Shown: positions 1 to 10,161, numbered from the stretch's first letter. The stretch is 64,000 nucleotides of DNA from Planctomycetota bacterium (GCA_030748415.1 JASMMA010000007.1:76023-140022); one strand, 5' to 3'. Notes: generated from the sequence alone by a model not told the origin. A program made the numbers and translations.

Positions 1-1
1 A

Positions 2-925
2 CTCAGTAGAGAAGCACCCCGCTCCTCCATGGGTTTCCAGGCCCTTCCTGCTGACTCTGAACTTCCTCACCCAGTGGTTCGCCTCGCCCGAGATTTAGAG
101 ACCAACCTAAAACTCTGGCAAAATTCTGCTGAGCTGATGTGGTATCAGCCCGTTCAAGGGCTACGACCTGGAGCACGCCCCTGGTTAGTTCATGATTCTG
201 ATACTGACTCCGATGGAAACCCACAAATCCTGGCTGCTGGCATTTACGCACCTGAAGGGAGGGTCGGTTGGCTGGGAACCGACGAGACTTGGCGTTGGCG
301 CGACCCTACTGGGGAGAGGCAACCTTCCCGGTTTTGGCGTTCCCTTTTGCGCCACCTTGCTGCTGGGCGACTTGAAGGTGACCAAGGCAGAGCCCGCCTA
401 GAAGTAGATCGAAGCCGAATCGAACTTGGAGAAAGCGTCCTCTTGGAACTTCGGCTTCGGGATGAAAACTTTGACCCTGTTTCAGATGAAGAAGGGCTAC
501 TCCTTTTCCGCGAATCAACGGAGGCTCCCCTCTTTATGAGTCCTGTTCCCGGCCGGCTCGGTGTCTTTCACGCTCGATTCCGTTCTTCCGAACTAGGGAC
601 TCACTCCTTCTTGTTAACCGCAGACGGAAGCTCCGAAGGAGAAATTTTGGCCTCCGCTCATTTCGAAGTCATCTTGCCGTCTGTCGAAATGCGCAAAACT
701 TCTCAAAATACGGAATTACTTTCGCACATCGCAACCCGAACCGGAGGGGAATTAGTTGGCCCTGAATCTGCCGATGACTTGTTGGACATTCTTGATGGGC
801 GAGAAAAGCGTGTTCGCACTTTAGCTTCATTGGACGAACCTATAGATGCACGGTTACTCTTGTTCTTGTTCATGGCTCTCGCATGCGGAGAGTGGCTCAT
901 ACGGAAAAGGAGCAACCTATCGTGA
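2..925 (+). CDS. C-terminal part of a planctomycete-type membrane protein (5' end outside window)
   Basis: The frame is open back to base 2, so the gene begins outside the window and only about 307 residues are visible. There is a tryptophan/arginine-rich motif (ETWRWRDPTGE then RFWRSLLRHLA, around residues 95-120), then beta-rich Ig-like sequence, and one hydrophobic helix at the very end (LLLFLFMALACGEWLI) followed by basic residues. From family knowledge, this matches the tail of planctomycete membrane proteins with von Willebrand or glutamine-amidotransferase-like domains found next to MoxR/DUF58 genes; those upstream domains cannot be checked here. The stop overlaps the next start by 4 nt (GTGA), so translation is probably coupled. 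Function unknown. Confidence 0.7.
   Translation, partial: LSREAPRSSMGFQALPADSELPHPVVRLARDLETNLKLWQNSAELMWYQPVQGLRPGARPWLVHDSDTDSDGNPQILAAGIYAPEGRVGWLGTDETWRWRDPTGERQPSRFWRSLLRHLAAGRLEGDQGRARLEVDRSRIELGESVLLELRLRDENFDPVSDEEGLLLFRESTEAPLFMSPVPGRLGVFHARFRSSELGTHSFLLTADGSSEGEILASAHFEVILPSVEMRKTSQNTELLSHIATRTGGELVGPESADDLLDILDGREKRVRTLASLDEPIDARLLLFLFMALACGEWLIRKRSNLS
906..912 (+). promoter_or_regulatory. Ribosome binding site for the PQQ-repeat gene
   Basis: AAAGGAG lies 9 nt upstream of a GTG at 922 that overlaps the preceding TGA. It favours this GTG over the in-frame ATG at 883, which would put 13 charged residues before the hydrophobic signal sequence. Confidence 0.6.
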
Positions 926-3900
926 TTCTGTCTCTTCTTCTTTCCTTCTCTCTTCAAGAACCATCAGTTCAGCGAGGAGTCACAATCCTGGAGAACCGCG
1001 ACCTTGCTGCACAACTCCAAGATGCCGAAGAATTACTTGGGGCAAATCACATTCGAACTGCCGTTGCGACTTTGCAAGCTGTACTTGAAGCGGACCCTGC
1101 TGCATTAATTCGCAAATCCCCTGATGATTTACTTTTTATTGGCGCAAGTCATTTAGCTCTCCAGAAACTCCAATCACTTCCCCCCGAGACTGCCCAAGTG
1201 CGGGAACAAATGGTAGGGCGCAGATCCCAGGAGCAGCTTCAATTTGCTCTGGAGCCGCTCAACCTTCAAGGCTTGAGAGATATCATCCTGCGCTACCCAG
1301 GAACAACTGCAGGACTCCGCGCCGAAGCTGTTTTGGAAGCCATACTCTTGGACCGTGGTCTTTTTCAAAGAGCTGCCAAAGGCCGTGCTCCTGAATCTTT
1401 CCTTCCAGATGCATGGATTCCTGAACTTCCAGCACCGGGTCTTCGAGCTAGCTTGCAGACTCCAAGTTTTAGCTCTGTCTCGGATTCATCCTTACCCGTT
1501 GTCTCTGGAGCAGGCTTAGTCGAAACTTGGCGGTATTCCTTCCAGGAACCTCCATTTAAGGATACCTTTTACACCAAGCATCGTGCTGCCGTTGCTGGGG
1601 GTCTTGTTTTCCTGACCGACTCTAAAGAAGTTGTTGCTTTGGATGCCGCTTCTGGAAAAATAAAGTGGCGATTCGATGGATCTCCTGACTGGTCCCATCT
1701 TCTCTCGGAAACTCAGTCGAACAGCTCTCGCTGGAGGTCTTTAATGCGAGGTTTTGATGCAGCTTCCGTCTTTGCTCCGGTTGTCCAAGACGGCATTCTC
1801 CTTGCAGTCCTTCAAGAACCTTGGCTGATTGGCCGCTCAGATAGCTACTACGAAATTGAAGTTCGAAACCACCTCCCTGCGCGACGCCTCTACGCCTTCG
1901 ATGCCTCTACCGGAAAGCTTCTCTGGAAACAGAAAGTCCCTTGGGAAAATCCTGGACAACGGACCTCAGCAAAAGATTTAGCAGCTTCTCCCCCAGCAGC
2001 TGAATCTGGAATTGTCTATCTTCCCGTTTACCACGCTGCCGGGACTTTGGACTTATCCTTGCTCGCTTTAGATCTCCATTCGGGCGAAGAGTTGTGGCGT
2101 ACTTTTCTTGTAAGTGGAACCCGTGAAAGCAATCTTTTTGGAAATATTCTCCAGGAGCTTTCCTGCCCTGCTCCTGCAGCCACAAAAGACACTGTTTATG
2201 TTTGCACTAATCTCGGTGCGGTCTGTGCAGTAGATGCCAGCTCAGGGTCAGCCCTCTGGACGCGACTTTACGAACGAACCTCTGTAAACACTTTTCAAAC
2301 AGGAGAAATGTCCCGGCGGGAAAGCTCTTTTTCGAACATAACCCCGGCCATCTCAAAGCACCACATCCTTTTCACACCCACAGACAGTGAAAATGCCCTC
2401 CTCCTTGAACCATCAAGCGGGGAGCTACTTGGGCTCCTTCCTACCGCATGGCAAGCCGGAAGGGAAGCTGTTCAGTTAAGGAATCTTGTCGGCATGACCC
2501 CTCATGGTGCCTTCTTCAACGGAACCCATGGTGCTTTCCTAGGATTCCCAAGCTCAACAGGGCTTAACTTCCATACAGAGGCTCTTCTTCACGAAACGAG
2601 TTCCGCAACACAGCAACGACTAGGAGCTCTTGCTCGCAATGAGTGGTTCCTACCGAACTTAGATGGGATTTTGCGGATAGATCCAAGAAGTGGGAAAACA
2701 ATTGGAAGCGAAATCCCTTGGCCCACAGGTCTTGCTGATATGGGTTCCCTCCAGGCCCTGCCTGGAATGCTACTCATCCTTCGGCCTGGCGGTGTGATTG
2801 CAATGACTTCCCCTGAAGGCGCACTCGCCTCGATTCCTGACAATGCAAATGATGCCCAAATAGCCAACATTCTTCCTGTTTTAGAAAACTCGCTCCTAGA
2901 AAACTCGAGCGAGTTTCCTCTTCACATTGCAAACCGCTGTGAAGTGCTTGCAAAAATGGCCACGCGTAAAGAGTTGAAGGAAAGGTTAGCTATGGTGGCT
3001 TCCCAGGTTTATTTCTCATCTGGGAAAGTCAAAGATGGTCTCCTTCTATTAGATCCTGTCTTGAAGAGTTCAGACTTGCAAAGGAAACTCAATGCGGCAT
3101 GGCTTTATGTTCATCAGAGCCAACTTCATTCCAAACTTTCTTTTGAAATCCTAGAAAGCGCCCTCGAGCAAGGACTTTCACCATCTAATATTTCTCAAGT
3201 AGGCCTTTATGGCTTCATTGCAACTACCCGAATCAACAATGCAAAAGGTGACACAGATTTAAGAAATGAGTTGCTACGAGTTCTCCTTAATGAAAACAGT
3301 AAGCGAGTTCAAATGGAGAACAATACCCTCCACGCTTACGCAAAATCTCAACTCAAACTCCTTCTTGATAAACCTGCACAACGAAATGCAATTGAAGACA
3401 TTGCCCTTGAGTACTTAGCGAAGAACCCAGACCATCCTGGACTTTGGGATATTTTTTCGGAGACCCATGCCGTTCATCGTTGGGTCAAAAAAGAGATTAC
3501 TCGAAAGGACCTCTCAACAAAATCAAAAACCCGACTCCAAGCCTGGATTCGTGACCACTCAAAGGACCCATCGCTTCTCTCATTTGTGCAAGAGGCGCGG
3601 TCATCTTTTGAATCTCCGCCCCTTCCTTCTCTTCCAACATCTCTAAGCCAACTGTGTGAGGGGGATCTAAATGGGGCACAGCTACTGACCGTCAGGAGAG
3701 GCCCTAGCCAAACTGCCACTCTTGTGACTCAAAGAGATCGCACCTGCATTCTTTCAAGAATGGACCCGTCGGGCCTTCACCCTCTTGCTGAATGGAGTCC
3801 AGCCAACTCTGTCTATACCTTCCCTAATCTGACTGGGATGGCCTTCGCGGACTCTAAAGGAGCAACACTCATCTGGGGAAACCAGTGGATTCGTCTTTCT

Positions 3901-4917
3901 ATAGATGGATCTGTGGAAACCATCACTTTGCCTGGTCCCGCAGATTCAGCATCTCTCCCTCTGCGCATGAGTTCCTTCCTAGCCCTCGCATGCCAAACTC
4001 CGGACGGATTGCAAATCCAAGTCAGGAATCTTCAGTCTGGAACTTTGTTCCTAGACCGCAGAATTCCTCTCGACACTCAAAAAGTGGCTCGACTTCTGAA
4101 GGACGGCCCCAATCTTCTTTTAACTTTTATTCGTTCATCCTCTGCGTGGCGTTGGTCCTTACTGGACTCCTCCACTCCAGTTCCTTTCTCATTGTCTTTT
4201 CGACCAACTTGGAGCGACTTGGACAGCCTCACCTTTTCAAACAATCAAACCCTGATTCTGGATACTGAGCAAAAACAAGCTGTCGCCCATACTTCGGATT
4301 TTCAAACTCAAACCGCTTGGCCCATTTCTGAGCAGGCTATCTTAAAAACATTCTCTACCTCAACAGGCATGGGCAAGCTTCTACTTCCAATCGTCCCTGG
4401 CCGCGGAGAATTCCCCAGCCCACGGTTGGATTGGTGGACTGATGCAGACGCGTCGCCAACTTCCATCACCTGGGAGCACCCAAACGCACTCTTTCCTCAG
4501 TTGGGCACTATGTTGGGTAGCCGAAGCAAAAGGCTTCATAAGCCTGAGCTTCTCGTCCTGCGACCCAACTCGAGTGGAGGCACCGTCCTTTCTGCTCGGA
4601 AGTTAGCTGGTTCCAATCTGGGCTTTCCTCAACTTTGGGAAACAGAACTCCCCAACCTTCCTTGGTCGCGAATTCTCCGCCGGCGGCTTCCCTTCCCACA
4701 CCAAGCAGATGGCGGTTGGTTGGTCCCAGTTTTATTTAACAACCCCGACCGGAGCCGAGCGCTTCATGTTTACATGGTGGACTCAACAGGCAAAATGATT
4801 CTCCCCGCGTTTGTTTTCCCCACCACCTCCTTGGGACGCAATCTTTCCGTGCATCTTCTGGATGAAGCCCTTTTGATTCATGACAACCAGCGCGTCATCC
4901 TTTACGGTTCAAAATGA
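922..4917 (+). CDS. Exported PQQ-type beta-propeller repeat protein
   Basis: A 1331-residue protein starting at GTG 922, where a Shine-Dalgarno site and a 4-nt overlap fit. It begins with a short hydrophobic signal (MILSLLLSFS). An alpha-helical, TPR-like stretch (about residues 20-140) precedes a propeller with PQQ-like blades: LDAASGKIKWRF, FDASTGKLLWKQ, LDLHSGEELWRTF and VDASSGSALWTR. A long helical middle (about 650-870) is followed by a second beta-rich propeller-like half. Such proteins are usually extracytoplasmic scaffolds; no dehydrogenase catalytic residues are apparent, so an enzymatic role is not claimed. It is coupled by 4 nt to both neighbours and probably belongs to the same envelope system. 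Confidence 0.8.
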   Translation: MILSLLLSFSLQEPSVQRGVTILENRDLAAQLQDAEELLGANHIRTAVATLQAVLEADPAALIRKSPDDLLFIGASHLALQKLQSLPPETAQVREQMVGRRSQEQLQFALEPLNLQGLRDIILRYPGTTAGLRAEAVLEAILLDRGLFQRAAKGRAPESFLPDAWIPELPAPGLRASLQTPSFSSVSDSSLPVVSGAGLVETWRYSFQEPPFKDTFYTKHRAAVAGGLVFLTDSKEVVALDAASGKIKWRFDGSPDWSHLLSETQSNSSRWRSLMRGFDAASVFAPVVQDGILLAVLQEPWLIGRSDSYYEIEVRNHLPARRLYAFDASTGKLLWKQKVPWENPGQRTSAKDLAASPPAAESGIVYLPVYHAAGTLDLSLLALDLHSGEELWRTFLVSGTRESNLFGNILQELSCPAPAATKDTVYVCTNLGAVCAVDASSGSALWTRLYERTSVNTFQTGEMSRRESSFSNITPAISKHHILFTPTDSENALLLEPSSGELLGLLPTAWQAGREAVQLRNLVGMTPHGAFFNGTHGAFLGFPSSTGLNFHTEALLHETSSATQQRLGALARNEWFLPNLDGILRIDPRSGKTIGSEIPWPTGLADMGSLQALPGMLLILRPGGVIAMTSPEGALASIPDNANDAQIANILPVLENSLLENSSEFPLHIANRCEVLAKMATRKELKERLAMVASQVYFSSGKVKDGLLLLDPVLKSSDLQRKLNAAWLYVHQSQLHSKLSFEILESALEQGLSPSNISQVGLYGFIATTRINNAKGDTDLRNELLRVLLNENSKRVQMENNTLHAYAKSQLKLLLDKPAQRNAIEDIALEYLAKNPDHPGLWDIFSETHAVHRWVKKEITRKDLSTKSKTRLQAWIRDHSKDPSLLSFVQEARSSFESPPLPSLPTSLSQLCEGDLNGAQLLTVRRGPSQTATLVTQRDRTCILSRMDPSGLHPLAEWSPANSVYTFPNLTGMAFADSKGATLIWGNQWIRLSIDGSVETITLPGPADSASLPLRMSSFLALACQTPDGLQIQVRNLQSGTLFLDRRIPLDTQKVARLLKDGPNLLLTFIRSSSAWRWSLLDSSTPVPFSLSFRPTWSDLDSLTFSNNQTLILDTEQKQAVAHTSDFQTQTAWPISEQAILKTFSTSTGMGKLLLPIVPGRGEFPSPRLDWWTDADASPTSITWEHPNALFPQLGTMLGSRSKRLHKPELLVLRPNSSGGTVLSARKLAGSNLGFPQLWETELPNLPWSRILRRRLPFPHQADGGWLVPVLFNNPDRSRALHVYMVDSTGKMILPAFVFPTTSLGRNLSVHLLDEALLIHDNQRVILYGSK

Positions 4918-6002
4918 TTCTCGCCACTCTCCTTTTCCTCCTTCCTCAAGAGCCGGACGCCTCGGTTCTTTCGGAGTCGGGCAGGCGCGCCGCCCAGAAA
5001 GGGCTCCAATGGCTTGCGCAAGAACAGCTGGATGATGGCTCCTGGCCTGGAGATGTGGGATACAAGCTCAAACATGGATACGAAGTTTGGAACCCCCACG
5101 CTGCCCACTTAGGGGTCACATCATTGGCTGGAATGGCTTTTCTTGCGGGGGGACATGTTCCTGGTCGAGGCCCCTACGGATCGGTCGTAGAAAAGGCGGC
5201 TCAATGGGTAACTCAGCAAGTGCGTGGCGATGGTTACATCTCTGCCAATGAGACTCGCATGTATTCTCACGCCTTCGCCACTCTTTTTTTGGCCGAAGTT
5301 TATGGAATGGATCCGAACGATGGGATTCGGCCCGTCCTTCAACGAGCTGCCGACATGATTGTGGCAAGCCAGAACACCAAAGGCGGATGGCGTTACACCC
5401 CCCACTCTGCCGATGCGGATATGTCGGTGAGTGCATGCCAAGTCATGGCGCTCAGGGCCGCTAGAAATGTTGGGATTCAAGTACCTGCAAGCACGATTGA
5501 CCGCGCTGTTCGGTATGTGCGAGATAGTGCTGTTCGTGAAAACCAAGGGCAGCTCCGGCGTCCTTTCAATATGGGCTTTGCAGCAGACCCACCGGGCTCC
5601 TTTCGATACCAGCCTATATTGGAAACTCGTGCAAGCTGGGCCCTTACTGCTGCTGGAGTCACAATTTTGACAAACGCTGGCGTATATGCGGATGATGATT
5701 TAGAGAATGGTCTCAGCTATTTAGAAAGCGAGCTTAAAGACCACAGTGCCGAATGGGGCATTCGCCGGCATGGGCATTATTACTTTTGGTATGGCCACTA
5801 TTACGGCGTGCAAGCATTTCATATGGCAGGCGGCCTTCGCTGGAGGAATTACTTCGCCCATATCCAAGAAACCTTGCTTGGTATGCAAAACCAAAACGGC
5901 TCCTGGCCAAACTCAACCGGCCCAGGCGCCCATTACTCCACTGCAACCGCTTGTCTCATCTTGCAGATTCCGCGCGAATACTTACCCATTTTTGAGCGAT
6001 GA
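4914..6002 (+). CDS. Exported prenyltransferase/squalene-oxidase repeat protein
   Basis: A 362-residue protein with a short signal sequence (MILATLLFLLPQ) like that of the gene before it. It has repeated alpha-alpha toroid motifs of the terpene-cyclase/prenyltransferase type: GLQWLAQEQLDDGSW, VASQNTKGGWRYT and GMQNQNGSWPNS. The Asp-rich DxDD acid motif of squalene-hopene cyclases is not present in canonical form (ADADMS is the nearest), so cyclase activity is unlikely. In Planctomycetota this fold is common in exported proteins of unknown role. It overlaps both neighbours by 4 nt (ATGA), in the middle of a six-gene operon. Confidence 0.8.
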   Translation: MILATLLFLLPQEPDASVLSESGRRAAQKGLQWLAQEQLDDGSWPGDVGYKLKHGYEVWNPHAAHLGVTSLAGMAFLAGGHVPGRGPYGSVVEKAAQWVTQQVRGDGYISANETRMYSHAFATLFLAEVYGMDPNDGIRPVLQRAADMIVASQNTKGGWRYTPHSADADMSVSACQVMALRAARNVGIQVPASTIDRAVRYVRDSAVRENQGQLRRPFNMGFAADPPGSFRYQPILETRASWALTAAGVTILTNAGVYADDDLENGLSYLESELKDHSAEWGIRRHGHYYFWYGHYYGVQAFHMAGGLRWRNYFAHIQETLLGMQNQNGSWPNSTGPGAHYSTATACLILQIPREYLPIFER

Positions 6003-8113
6003 AATCCAAGCAAGCCTCCAGCGTGGTCCACCGAACTTTGCGGCGCTTGGAATCTCGTTGCCTTGCTTTAATCCTTGCAAGTGGCGCTGGCATCTTTTTG
6101 CTCCAAACATGCGGACTTTTGTTAAGCCTCTATGCTCTTGACCGGCTTTTTGAACCTCCACGGGAGATTCGTTTAGTTCTGATTATCACAGGAATGGTTC
6201 TGTGGGTTCGTTGGTTTTGGAAGGGGCTGCTTTCCCCTCTTGGCACTAGGCCTTCAGCCCGAGACCTGGCCGCCATTTGGGAAAGAAGCCATCCTCACCT
6301 CGCAGGATTGCTCACCGCCGCAGTTGAAATTCCTAGCCCACCTGCGGGCACTTCTTCGAATCTTCTTCAAAAGGTCCACGAAGAAGCAGAGCTCGCCCTC
6401 CAAGAAGGACTCGAAGCAAAAAGTGCCCTCCCGGCTAGCTTTTCAATCGGGCGCTTACTGAAAGGGATGTCCGCTTTACTTTGCTTGGTTCTTCTCGGCA
6501 CTTGGCAACCTGAAGAATCGAGTGTTTTTCTGAACCACCTTCTGGGGGGAAAAGAAAGTTGGCCCCGGGCCACTCAACTGGTTCTCCTTCCTCCGCGCTT
6601 GGAAGGTGGAAGAATACCCCCAGCTTGGGAAGCACTCGGCCCCGAAGAATTTCGCCTTTCCGTTGCTGCATCTTCTACATTGAGCTTAAGAATTCGAGCT
6701 GAGGGGAAAGTTCCTGAAAATGTTTGGGCCTTAAGCAGTCAACGCAAGCGAAAGTTGAGGAGCGTTGGCGGGGGCGAATTTGTTCTGCGACTTCCCCCCC
6801 TTCTGGAGCCGTTGAAGCTTCGGTTTGAGGGTGGTGACGACACCGATGGAACTCCCATTGTTCATCTTCTCCCCGGCAGAGCACCTGGTCTTGAAGCCTG
6901 GTTGCTTCAAGTTACTCCGCCAACTTATATGGCTTTAGAACCTTGGCGCTCTGACCAACATGAGGTCCAGGTTCCACAAAGAAGCAAACTAGAACTCGAA
7001 TTCAAACTTTCATCTCCGGCTGAGGAAGTTACATGGGCAACACTAGACGGAAATCATGAAATCCTGGTTGCTGATTCATCTGGGACTTACCGCACAAATT
7101 TCCGCGCGAATTCCCACGGAGAAGCCACTCTGTCAGTACAGGGCTCGGACGGCTTTGTGAATCCTCGAGCAGCGATGCTCCGCTGGCAAATCCAGGAGGA
7201 CCGCCCACCAGAGGCTGAAGTTTTGTTTCCTTCTGTTTCCTGGGCCACGCTTCCGAGTGCACATGTTCCTGTTCGCATTTCGGTAAGGGACGACTTTGGT
7301 TTGGCTGGAGCTTCCCTTCAAGCTCCTGGTCTAGAGGACTCAGGGCTTTCGCTCGAACTTCGGCCATCGGAACGACAGAAGGTCTGGTTTGAAAAATTCC
7401 AAGTCCCTGAAGTCGCGGATTCGAACATCAGCCCAGAAGAAGGGACACGCTTTCGCATTCGAGTTATCGCCAGCGATGCTGCCCCACCAGCTGGTCAGGT
7501 AAAAGAATCTGAATCCCCTTGGATTGAGGTGATGACTCCTGAGGAATTAGAAAACCACCACGCCGATGCGATGGTTCGAGTTCGAGAACGCATTGAGAAA
7601 CTCCTTGAAGTCGTCTCCCCCATTGCGCGTGGCGAATCTCCTGCCCGCCGAGCGGCCAGAACCCTCCGACAGAACACTCGCCGAATTCAAGATCAACTTG
7701 CACTGGTTCTTGCTGAGCGGGTTTATGCAAACTTAGATAGTGGGAACCAAATCGCGCAATCAGAGTTGGACCTCCTCCTTCGCGAAGGCGCTGAATCAGG
7801 GTTCTACGGCGGTTCCGAGGCTCTTATCCATCGTTTAGCCTCTGCTCCACTTTTAGAGCGGAGTGCCTGGGTCCGGGATTTGGCCCTGGCTGTTCTTCAA
7901 GCTCAAAAGGGGGCCATGAACGCTCTTCTTCGAAGTTTGGGGTCGGGTGGGGATACCCAAGCACCCGCCGTCCAACTGGAGGCCGAACTCCGCTCCATGC
8001 TGGATGCACTCCTTGAATGGGAGGATTTCCAATCTGCAATCAACCTGCTGAGGGGGCTCTTGGAGCGACAAAGAGCCATTCATTTGCAAACCATCGAGTC
8101 TGCCAATCGTTAA
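5999..8113 (+). CDS. Large membrane protein, DUF4175-like
   Basis: A 704-residue protein. Two hydrophobic helices near the N-terminus (about residues 22-46 and 58-76) and a third near 150-170 anchor it. A long extracytoplasmic region of beta-sandwich character follows (about 180-480), then helical, charged sequence (about 500-704). The order of membrane hairpin, linker helix, third helix and large periplasmic part resembles DUF4175-type proteins that neighbour von Willebrand/MoxR operons; this is family knowledge and the resemblance is by architecture only. The start overlaps the previous stop (ATGA). Confidence 0.65.
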   Translation: MKSKQASSVVHRTLRRLESRCLALILASGAGIFLLQTCGLLLSLYALDRLFEPPREIRLVLIITGMVLWVRWFWKGLLSPLGTRPSARDLAAIWERSHPHLAGLLTAAVEIPSPPAGTSSNLLQKVHEEAELALQEGLEAKSALPASFSIGRLLKGMSALLCLVLLGTWQPEESSVFLNHLLGGKESWPRATQLVLLPPRLEGGRIPPAWEALGPEEFRLSVAASSTLSLRIRAEGKVPENVWALSSQRKRKLRSVGGGEFVLRLPPLLEPLKLRFEGGDDTDGTPIVHLLPGRAPGLEAWLLQVTPPTYMALEPWRSDQHEVQVPQRSKLELEFKLSSPAEEVTWATLDGNHEILVADSSGTYRTNFRANSHGEATLSVQGSDGFVNPRAAMLRWQIQEDRPPEAEVLFPSVSWATLPSAHVPVRISVRDDFGLAGASLQAPGLEDSGLSLELRPSERQKVWFEKFQVPEVADSNISPEEGTRFRIRVIASDAAPPAGQVKESESPWIEVMTPEELENHHADAMVRVRERIEKLLEVVSPIARGESPARRAARTLRQNTRRIQDQLALVLAERVYANLDSGNQIAQSELDLLLREGAESGFYGGSEALIHRLASAPLLERSAWVRDLALAVLQAQKGAMNALLRSLGSGGDTQAPAVQLEAELRSMLDALLEWEDFQSAINLLRGLLERQRAIHLQTIESANR

Positions 8114-8131
8114 CTAGAATAAGAACTGCCC

Positions 8132-9568
8132 ATGAAGCGCCTCCTTCTCCTTCTGCTTGCTTGCATTACTCTCCCTAATGCAGCCATGCCGCAGGGCCAG
8201 GAACAGCAGCGATTGGCTAAAGATCAAAGACAACTTGCCGAAACTGCACGCCGCCTGGAAACCTTATTAGAACTTTTGGAGAATCGTGAGCTCGCCGAGG
8301 GCAACCTTCAGCGCGCCGACCTTCTGGCAGGAGCTCGTGAGCGACTCCTTCAAGCAACTGAAGGCGCAGAACTCGCCGACATCATGGAAGGCATTGCCTC
8401 GGAGTTAAGAGAGCAACAAACAGGTGCCGCTTTGGAAGAACAAGCTCACATGGTGGAAGAGCTTCAAGCCTTGCTGGATTACCTCCTCAAGCGTGAACTC
8501 CAAACCCAATTGGACGGCCTATTTGAAGCCGCCCTCAAGAAGCAAATTGGGATTGAAAAGGCAATCGAACAGCAAAAGGAACTCCTTCAGGAAACCCAGA
8601 ACCTGGAGAATGGGGAACTCCCCAAAGATGCAGCTCTAGACATTGCAAAAGCTCTTGAAGAGTTATCCGAAGAAGTTTCCGAACTTTCGTTGAGCGACCC
8701 TCTCTTAGAAGAAGCCGCTAAAGCACAAAAAGAAGCCGCTAAAAAAACGGAAGACTCTCCCAAGGAATCTGTTGAAAAACAAAAGGAGGCATTAGAAAAG
8801 TTACAGGAGGCTAAAAAGAAAACGCAAGAGAAAGCCGAACAACTCAAGCAAACCCAAAAAATGGACTCCCTCCTTAACCTTGTCACAGAAATTGAAGCAT
8901 TGCTGAAGCGGCACATTCTGACTCTGGATTCCATGGCGACATTGCAACAAAAGAATCCAAGCGGAAGAATGCCACGCTCGGCTCGTGTCCAACTTCGGGG
9001 CCTCTCAACTGAACAGAGTTCACTCTCCCGAGAAGCCGAAGTGCTCCTCACTGAAGTTAACACGGGTGGTGCGGATGCAGTTCCTTATCTAATGAGCCAG
9101 CTCATTGACGACCATGCCCGCCTTGGAAAATCCCTAGGGCCCCCCTCCTACCGCTGTACTGATTTAGAACTAGAGATAGGCGAAGATCTTCGATTGGGTT
9201 GGATTGAAATCCTAGAAGCATTCCGAACCGAAGCAGAGCGAGTACGAAAACAGATGGAGGGTGGAAATATGAGTGCCGGCCCTCAGTCCAGAAGACCTCT
9301 CGTTCGTTTCGCTGAAGAACTCCAACTCCTAAAGAGACTCCAAGCTTTGCACTCTCAAAAACTTGACCGATTTTCGCGACGGCACAGTCTGCTCGCCGAT
9401 GCGGGCCTCGAGGTTGACCAAGAGGACCGATCAGAATTGGATCGCTTGCTTTTTCGACAGGAAGAACTTCGGCAGGTTTATGAGTCCATCCTTGCTCGCT
9501 TGGAACAGGAATCTCAACCCGCCACAAACGAAAATGACGCACTCCCTGAAGATGAGGAAATTTTTTAA
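8132..9568 (+). CDS. Exported coiled-coil protein
   Basis: A 478-residue protein with a clear signal peptide (MKRLLLLLLACITLPNAAMP), then almost entirely charged heptad-type helix rich in Glu, Gln, Lys and Leu, with several coiled-coil stretches up to about residue 250 and again to the C-terminus. No enzymatic motif is seen. It starts 18 nt after the preceding gene and abuts the next with a TAATG overlap. In planctomycete operons of this type such proteins accompany the DUF4175-like protein; a scaffold or spacer role in the periplasm is inferred only. Confidence 0.7.
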   Translation: MKRLLLLLLACITLPNAAMPQGQEQQRLAKDQRQLAETARRLETLLELLENRELAEGNLQRADLLAGARERLLQATEGAELADIMEGIASELREQQTGAALEEQAHMVEELQALLDYLLKRELQTQLDGLFEAALKKQIGIEKAIEQQKELLQETQNLENGELPKDAALDIAKALEELSEEVSELSLSDPLLEEAAKAQKEAAKKTEDSPKESVEKQKEALEKLQEAKKKTQEKAEQLKQTQKMDSLLNLVTEIEALLKRHILTLDSMATLQQKNPSGRMPRSARVQLRGLSTEQSSLSREAEVLLTEVNTGGADAVPYLMSQLIDDHARLGKSLGPPSYRCTDLELEIGEDLRLGWIEILEAFRTEAERVRKQMEGGNMSAGPQSRRPLVRFAEELQLLKRLQALHSQKLDRFSRRHSLLADAGLEVDQEDRSELDRLLFRQEELRQVYESILARLEQESQPATNENDALPEDEEIF

Positions 9569-10161
9569 TGTCATTCCTCCTTTACGCCGCGCTTCTTTTC
9601 CAAGAACCTACTCCGAGTGACCCTCCGGTCATGCCCAGCTTTCCTGAAGCTATAGATTGGCAAGAAGATTTGCAAAAATGGGTGGACCTTGTTCGAGAGG
9701 ACTTCCGGAAAGTCCACCACGATTTGCGCGCGGCAAGGGAAAGCTTGGAAGAAGTTCAACCGGATCTTCCCTTAGCTTCCTTACTTATCCAAGCCCAGAA
9801 TTCCGGAACAAAACTCCTTGAGGATATGGAAGAGTTACTCAACAAGATTCCTGAAAATACCTCCAACAGCCAAGGAGGTGGAGACCCCCAGGATTCCTCT
9901 GAACCAAGCGACCAACCTAAGAATCCAGACCAAAAACCTGGAGAGGAGCCCAAACAACCCAAACCCTCCGAACAGGAACAGGAAGACGGGGAACAATCAA
10001 CGAAACCCCTTCAGGGTCGTTTCTTGTTTGACCACAGGTCCGGATCTTGGGGTGACTTACCACCAAGGCTTCAACATGCCCTACAAAACGCGGCAATTGA
10101 AGATTTACCCCTTCGTTACCGGCATTGGCTGGATGAATACCACCGAAAAAGGGTGAAATAA
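9568..10161 (+). CDS. Exported protein with WGDLPPR-type C-terminal motif
   Basis: A 197-residue protein. The N-terminus (MSFLLYAALLF) is a short signal. A helical part (about residues 30-95) is followed by a Pro/Glu/Gln-rich linker (about 95-145) and a conserved-looking tail: SWGDLPPRLQHALQ and then LRYRHWLDEYHRKR. I recognise the W-G-x-L-P-P-x / Y-x-x-W/I-x-x-Y-x-R tail from small proteins ending MoxR/von Willebrand-type operons, but know of no function. The first base of its ATG is the last base of the preceding stop (TAATG). It is the last gene of the first operon. Confidence 0.65.
   Translation: MSFLLYAALLFQEPTPSDPPVMPSFPEAIDWQEDLQKWVDLVREDFRKVHHDLRAARESLEEVQPDLPLASLLIQAQNSGTKLLEDMEELLNKIPENTSNSQGGGDPQDSSEPSDQPKNPDQKPGEEPKQPKPSEQEQEDGEQSTKPLQGRFLFDHRSGSWGDLPPRLQHALQNAAIEDLPLRYRHWLDEYHRKRVK

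Noticed and set aside
2881..2925. Inverted repeat around AAACTCGCT/AGCGAGTTT
   Set aside because: It lies within the PQQ-protein coding sequence where LLEN is repeated, most simply explained by codon content.
4914..6002. Squalene-hopene cyclase
   Set aside because: The repeats fit the fold, but the protein is much shorter than a cyclase, is exported and lacks the DxDD acid motif.
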